DNA of 64,000 nt from Gnetum montanum (Eukaryota; Streptophyta; Gnetopsida; Gnetales; Gnetaceae), in contig MNCI01011128.1 in the NCBI GenBank assembly GCA_015680685.1, forward strand, positions 207,563 through 271,562, given 5' to 3'. Below, in pieces: positions 58,553 through 64,000 of this stretch. The first letter of the stretch is position 1; the number at the start of each line of letters is the position of its first letter. The translations under genes were made by a program, and so were the position numbers. Under the pieces are notes generated by a model that saw nothing but the letters and a program-made list of their open reading frames with translations, searched no databases and was not told the DNA's origin.

Positions 58553-61500
58553 TGTAATACCTTGCCCTAGCTTAGGGTAGGATGATGCCTAGGATCAAGT
58601 AATCTTAGCACAGAAGCATGATATCTAAAACCAATAATGTGCAAAATACATGATAATAAGAAAAGTCAAATGATACAAAACTTTCCTACCATACCAAAAC
58701 TAAATATACATATCATGTCATAAAAATACATGTCTCCACATTAAGTAAATTATACATTGCTCTATGAAAATACAAAAGAAACTACATAAACTTCATCATT
58801 GTATATAGAAGAGTATAGTATAGAGAGTGTCATACAAGGATATCTAATCCACACTACTGTACATGAAAATATACAATAACTAGGCATTGAAGGATTTCCC
58901 CTCCTCTACTCTCTCTCTCTTCATGCTCGTCTAGGCTCCTATGCCTTTCACCTGTAATGAAATAAAGTCAATATGCAACTAAGTGGGAAGCCTTTACACT
59001 TCCCCTACTAGATGATCGACAAGTGATACACTAGAGAAGAGGAGTGAGGTACAAGGCAGCCTACAACATTGTTATGCTCAAAACAACACACACTATATCA
59101 CCCATAAAGCTAACATATGATCATACAAGCACAGACAAGGCATAGTCTGACATCGTCTATCATGCTCATGTCATCATACCCATGATATACCATAAATAGT
59201 CCATAACCCACACAATCATAAGCCAAACAGAACACCTATTCCCCACAATATGACCCACAAACCAATACTATCACATACATAGCCCATGTGGTTGCCAGCA
59301 TATCTGCACTCAATGTAGCATGTGAAATGTTACCATGAGTATTCATAATAGCCATTTCCTGTAGGTCTTTTATTAATCTTTTATTTATCTAACTAATGCT
59401 AGGGTCTATCAACTTATGACCCGTAACCACTAGCCTTCTGAAGGATTGGCAATAGGGACAAACACACCTATGCCATGGACTAGCTATAGGGATGAGCACA
59501 CCTACACTCTCCCACTCTTAGGATGAGGCCTAAGATAGAAGCCTCAATGATGCATCATAATGGGGGTCAATCCATACTACCTCTAGGATGCTTGATCACC
59601 AACCAGTCCACACCCTCATACTAGCACCACCCACCAACAACCATCACAAGCGTCGTGGTGAAAACATATACACAGTCTAACTAGCTTAAGCCAACACATA
59701 CCCAAACATAACCACAGAAAATGACCCATAATAATCATTTCATGAAAATAATACCACAATGCAAAACATGAAGACCTTGATATGACAAAATAATACCATA
59801 TTTCTCAAAATACACATACTTCTATACAAATGACCACTATAATAACCTTCAAAATGAGATATGCCCAAAGAGAAAACTAATACCACGATTATAAAGTACT
59901 TTTCAAAATGATCCCAACGATACTAATTTTACCTAAATTAGACTCTTGGAAGAAAAGTTATGCACGTTCAAATTTTGATTAATAAAATGATATTTAAATA
60001 ATATTTGGAATGCCCAAAAACACTCATGCCCTAATAGGCCCCACAAATAATATATTCCAATCATACAAGTCTCATCAACATGACATATCATATTCTATAA
60101 ATCCACATCATCCCATACATTGCATATACATTAATCCATAATCCATAACCAAAATTAGACAATTTGGGAAAAGAGAAAAAATAACATGTCCAAGCTAAAT
60201 CCCTAAGCTAACCTTCAAAATGAGATATGCCCAAAGAGAAAACTAATTCCATGATTATAAAGGACTTTTCAAAATGATCTCAACGACACTAATTTTACCT
60301 AAATCATACTCCTGGGAGCAAAGTTATGCACGGTCAAAGTTTGATTAATAAAATAATATTTGGAATGCCAAAAAATGATCATGCCCTGATAAGCCCCACA
60401 AATAACAGATTCCAATCATACAAGTCTCATCAACATCACATATCATATTTTATAAGTTCACATCATCCCATACATTGCATATACATTAATCACAATCCGT
60501 AACCAAAATCAGACAATTTGGGAAAAGAGACAATCCCTAAGCTATTTTCCTCACATGCCCACATCGCATAATCATATACACTAATCCAGCATAAAAATAC
60601 AGGGGAAAGGTAAATACAACCCGCCAATTAAAATTTTTGGGGTAGAAAGGCCGAAACAAGGAAAAAATCTTCAAAAATTTGGTAGGACTCCATTTTGCTC
60701 CCAACAAGTTTTGCACCCACATAGAGATGACTGCAGCAATCCCAAATTTAGGTTCAAATCAAGCAAAGATCATCCACAAGGCTAAGAATTTAGAGAAAAA
60801 GGAGGAAAATAGAAGAAAATAGAAGAAAAGAGAAGAGAATAAACATAACCCTCATTTCTATTTCTACACAGGAACAAAAAAAAAAGAATGAACAAATCCA
60901 AATCTTATGGGTGGCAGCAGCAAAAGGCAGTGGCTCTTAAAGTTAAAAAAAAACAAGGCTTCACTTTTATGCTTATGTTATAAAACAAAAGACAAATCCA
61001 AGGTAGTGCACATATGTGACTTTTACTTTTTTTCTTTTTTTGTCATTTGAATTCTTTATTTTTTAAAAAAAATGATTTTCATACGTTATTTTCATTTTAT
61101 ATTTCCACAACTAATACCATAAACTTTAACCCTATGTAACAAACACACTAAGACTCCAAATCAAAATCCATTTGAACCTACAAGATCCTTATCATATGCT
61201 CTACACATTCACATGCCAAAACCACACCCAAACATCATGCAACATAATGTTGTAGTACAAATTCCTACATGCTAAAATCACACATAAAGCATAAAACATA
61301 CCGAATTGGTGCTCTTGTATCCCAATCCCACACCTTTGCCAACAACATTACCTATCTAACACATCACATAGGGCTAGTGTACATAATCACATTAAGTAAG
61401 TGTACATAATCACATTAAGTAAGCATGCAAATACATCATAATCATAACAAAAAAAATGAAGCCTCATAACATATAAAATACATTAACTCATCCCTGAAAA

Positions 61501-61576
61501 CCCACCAGGACTCCACATGTAATGTCTAAATCATAAGTGTATGACCATACCTACTAGCTCTGGGTGGGGTGTAACA
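58553..61576 (-). repeat. 5' LTR of N2 (right end in the window)
   Basis: 3024 bp, 380 bp longer than the other LTR mainly because of a tandem duplication of about 366 bp (59844-60209 and 60210-60543). Plus-strand ends are TGTAATACC and GGGGTGTAACA. Confidence 0.92.
59844..60543. repeat. Tandem duplication inside the N2 5' LTR
   Basis: Two units starting AACCTTCAAAATGAGATATG. The second lacks about 20 bp near its end (AAATAACATGTCCAAGCTAA). The other LTR has a single unit (52634 onward). Confidence 0.88.
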
Positions 61577-61581
61577 ACACC
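61577..61581. repeat. Target site duplication of N2, right copy (ACACC)
   Basis: Identical to 51334-51338. Confidence 0.92.
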
Positions 61582-63690
61582 ATCGAAGCCATGGCAACTC
61601 TTCCAATTCCTCATCTTTTTCTTCCCCTTCAATGTCTAGTTCTAATGAAGATGAAAATAGGTATAGAGATAGAGCTCCATTAAAGGGTCAGACTAAAAAC
61701 CAGATTCGAACCCATGGGAAGAGTCAAAGAGGACACCATGAACATAAGAACTTCCTTCATAATTTTTTTGATGAGGATGAACCCATGTTGGCCATTAAGA
61801 GCCTAATGCATATCATAGAGATCATTAAGATATCTCCCAGGCATCAATAAAAGAGTTGACTACCTAAGCTTGACATGAATAATATTCTGAAATTTGCAGG
61901 AGGCTATGATTCAGATTCACAACATCATTTACAAGCCTTCCATGATGCCTATGCTAACTATAACATTGAAAGTGGATGGAAAAAGCTTAAGCTCTTCTAG
62001 AACACTAATCAATAGATCCAAAGTGTGGTATAAATTATTGAAACCAAATTCAATCCAATGATGATCTACAATGATAGAACTTTCCAATGAGAGATACCAA
62101 ACCTATAAAAGGATGTCCAATTTGAGGAGACAAATCCAAGAATGGAAACAAGAACAACATGAACCCTTGGACATGGCCTTAGATAGATATTATGCCTTAC
62201 TGAATTGATGCCCAGGCCATGGTTTCTCCAAGGAAGAGCAACTCTTCCACATCATAGATGGGCTTCATAATGAAACAAGGGAGATCCTTGGGATGTATGC
62301 CCCAGGGCAATTATACAAGCTCCAAGCCCATTAGATTAAAGAGCTAATAATGCATATGGAAAAAGAAGAAAGAGAGATATGCAAATAGAAGAATGTCAAG
62401 AAATCTCAATGGGACACAACTCTTAAATTGAAGGAGGTCCAAATTTATGGTAAGGAAAATGAAGCCACTATCTATAAGGTGATCCTACATAAAACCTTGC
62501 TAATGAAGGAGTCTATCAATGATCTAGAAGCAAAGTTTAATAGGATGTCTAAATGGATAAACGAACATGTCACAACTCTTATTGAGATGGTTGTGGAGAA
62601 GATCATGCAACATAAACCAAGCAATCACAATTAAAAAAGGACATCAAACTAAGAAATAGTCAAGAACACTTTTTGACAACTAGAAAAAAGGGTTGACGAA
62701 AGTGAGGCTAAAGAATCCACCATAGAAAAAGATGATGAATGCGACCTATGCATCTATGACCATCTAAAGGGCCAATGCTTTGTATTGTTACATCTCTAGA
62801 AGTATTGGGCAGGTGCCTTAAATCTAAAATTTGTGCAAAAGCACATGCCTGAGAGACTTCCTCTCCCACAAGGTAATTTTTAGACAGTCCCACAACCAAT
62901 CATACCATCCTAGGGGGACTTATTACCAACCTCAACATGATCATCAACCACAATGGCCACAACGATAGTCGTGGGGGTAGCCACCACCAAATTAGCCATC
63001 TCAACCAAAACTACATGGTTATTATGTTCAACACCTTATTTCTCCAACCAATTCAACGTCCTCCATCTCAAATTTCCACTACCACTCTCCTGAGTACCAT
63101 CAATACATGACATTCCCTAAAGGATCACCACCTCGTGCCTCTTACCATCCAACTTACCCTCAATATTTTCATAATTCACCTCCTCCAATGCCATCACCAG
63201 TAATTTAGGAAGGTCTAGTCCCACAATATCAACCAATGAGTGCCACTTGTGTTGCAAATGTGTAAAGACATGTTGACACTAATGGGTCCCAATTGTAATG
63301 TCAGAAACATCCCTTATGGAGGAAAGGCTATAAGCTGAGGCAAACCATGCATGGACCCACCACATCATCTAAGCCAACACAAAGCCGACCTGGTGCATCA
63401 CCTTCCCTATCTCAACCAACATCCTCCAACCATCCACAAGGGCCACCATCTATCCGTACTCCAATACCACATCCAAATAATGAATATACAAATGTGGGAA
63501 GACACATGAATCCACTCATACCATCTCATGCTCAAGGGTGCAATTGTGGTCCAATCATCCATAATGTTCACACACCTCATATCTTGATCCAACATAGATA
63601 TAACAATCAGGTGTGTGACCAACATTTTTTCTACCCAACCACCACACTATCAATAGGAACCCAATGTATCATATCTCGCTATTGATCATG
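61577..63690 (+). pseudogene. gag of H, main part
   Basis: Resumes in the same phase as 51338 with a Ser-rich run (NSSNSSSFSSP), then HHEHKNFLHNFFDEDEPMLAI. The capsid region starts near 61890 (AGGYDSDSQHHLQAFHDAY). LRRQIQEWKQEQHEPLD is near 62130. The knuckle CDLCIYDHLKGQC is near 62740. A Pro/Gln/Ser-rich tail runs to about 63660 (an open frame of 112 codons at 63347-63685). Several stops break it. Confidence 0.8.
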
Positions 63691-64000
63691 TTGTCCATTG
63701 AGGTGAGGTTTTTCTCTATGTTATTGAGTCACAAGTGACTGATTATTCAAACATTGAGACCATGCCATCCATTTACCCATTCAATTAATAAGAGGTTCTT
63801 GCTCTGGTCATAATGGTAATCTTTTTCATCATCCAACCTAATAATAAATCTATAATCCTTGTGTCTAGATGGAAGAGTGTAGAACTAAGTAGAAATGTAA
63901 AGGGTGTGACATCAAGGGGATTTGTGGATTCTCTTTGGCTACTTCTGTGAGTTCTATCTTGTTGCTAAGGTTATAACCATATCCTTGTAGATCTAACAAA
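63691..64000 (+). other. 3' UTR-like end of H
   Basis: The text near 63898-63960 (GGGTGTGACATCAAGGGGAT) matches the 3' UTR of N1 near 48220 and of A near 1565. So pol is absent in this copy, and its 3' LTR should lie beyond the window. Confidence 0.6.

Larger units (their letters stand above)
51339..61576 (-). mobile_element. Element N2: complete 10.2 kb chromovirus-type Ty3/gypsy retrotransposon
   Basis: Long LTRs (51339-53982 and 58553-61576) with ends TGTTACACC and GGTGTTACA on the coding (minus) strand. Internal order on the minus strand is primer site, gag, protease, RT, RNase H, integrase, chromodomain, polypurine tract. The TSD ACACC is perfect. LTRs over 2.5 kb and the chromodomain fit the Tekay/Del branch. 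All genes carry stops. Confidence 0.92.
43157..64000 (+). mobile_element. Element H: Athila-like retrotransposon interrupted by N1 and N2, running off the window
   Basis: 5' LTR (43157-43535 and 50473-50941, split by N1), primer site, leader, gag (51047-51338 and 61577-63690, split by N2), then 3' UTR-like text to the window end. The gag frame continues in phase when N2 and one TSD copy are removed. Protease, RT and integrase are absent between gag and 3' UTR. Confidence 0.85.

Noticed and set aside
1-64000. Endogenous pararetrovirus or other viral insert
   Set aside because: Every RT and integrase relic sits between LTRs or in Ty3/gypsy order; no movement-protein or coat-protein pattern was seen.

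Overview
This 64 kb window is repeat DNA from a large plant nuclear genome. It is AT-rich, and almost everything recognisable is decayed plant Ty3/gypsy LTR retrotransposon: Athila-like, Tat/Ogre-like and chromovirus lineages, plus one Copia-like LTR. The elements are nested inside each other. I see no rRNA, tRNA, CRISPR, bacterial gene or intact host gene. Deep nesting, long LTRs and heavy stop-codon decay fit a giant genome such as a gymnosperm, but the sequence does not fix the species.

Layout, left to right. 1-3698: 3' part of Athila-like element A (integrase, 3' UTR, 3' LTR). 3699-6750: an orphan LTR scrap, then element C, where gag runs straight into 3' UTR. 6750-12904: element B, with a TATA/leader, a putative leader intron, a long decayed extra ORF unlike gag-pol (split by a Copia-like LTR at about 7543-8610) and a 1.45 kb 3' LTR. 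12905-15240: remnant G (protease and RT scraps, + strand). About 15250-41213: Athila-like element E on the minus strand. 41214-43156: the rest of G (integrase). 43157-64000: element H on the plus strand, running off the window.

Three insertions are complete, each with a perfect 5-bp target duplication. D (18226-36810, Tat/Ogre-like, 18.6 kb, TSD TCCAA) sits in the RT of E. N1 (43536-50467, Athila-like, no RT/integrase, TSD ATTGT) sits in the 5' LTR of H. N2 (51339-61576, minus-strand chromovirus with 2.6-3.0 kb LTRs, TSD ACACC) sits in the gag of H. Reading across each site with one TSD copy removed restores the host context, which gives a relative order of events.

The most unusual region is inside D. 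The space between protease and RT holds about 6 kb that reads as an antisense, multi-exon gene (minus strand, about 30.0 to 24.85 kb) with good splice signals, exons broken mainly by single stop codons, and a possible 5' leader with a telo-box. Its product is not recognised. Homologous short tandem arrays lie next to the protease end and after the integrase end of D. Other notable points are an inverted block bounded by single Ns in the gag of N1 (probably an assembly flip), repeated loss of RT-integrase in the A/C/E/N1/H family, and a D integrase with all three catalytic residues replaced.
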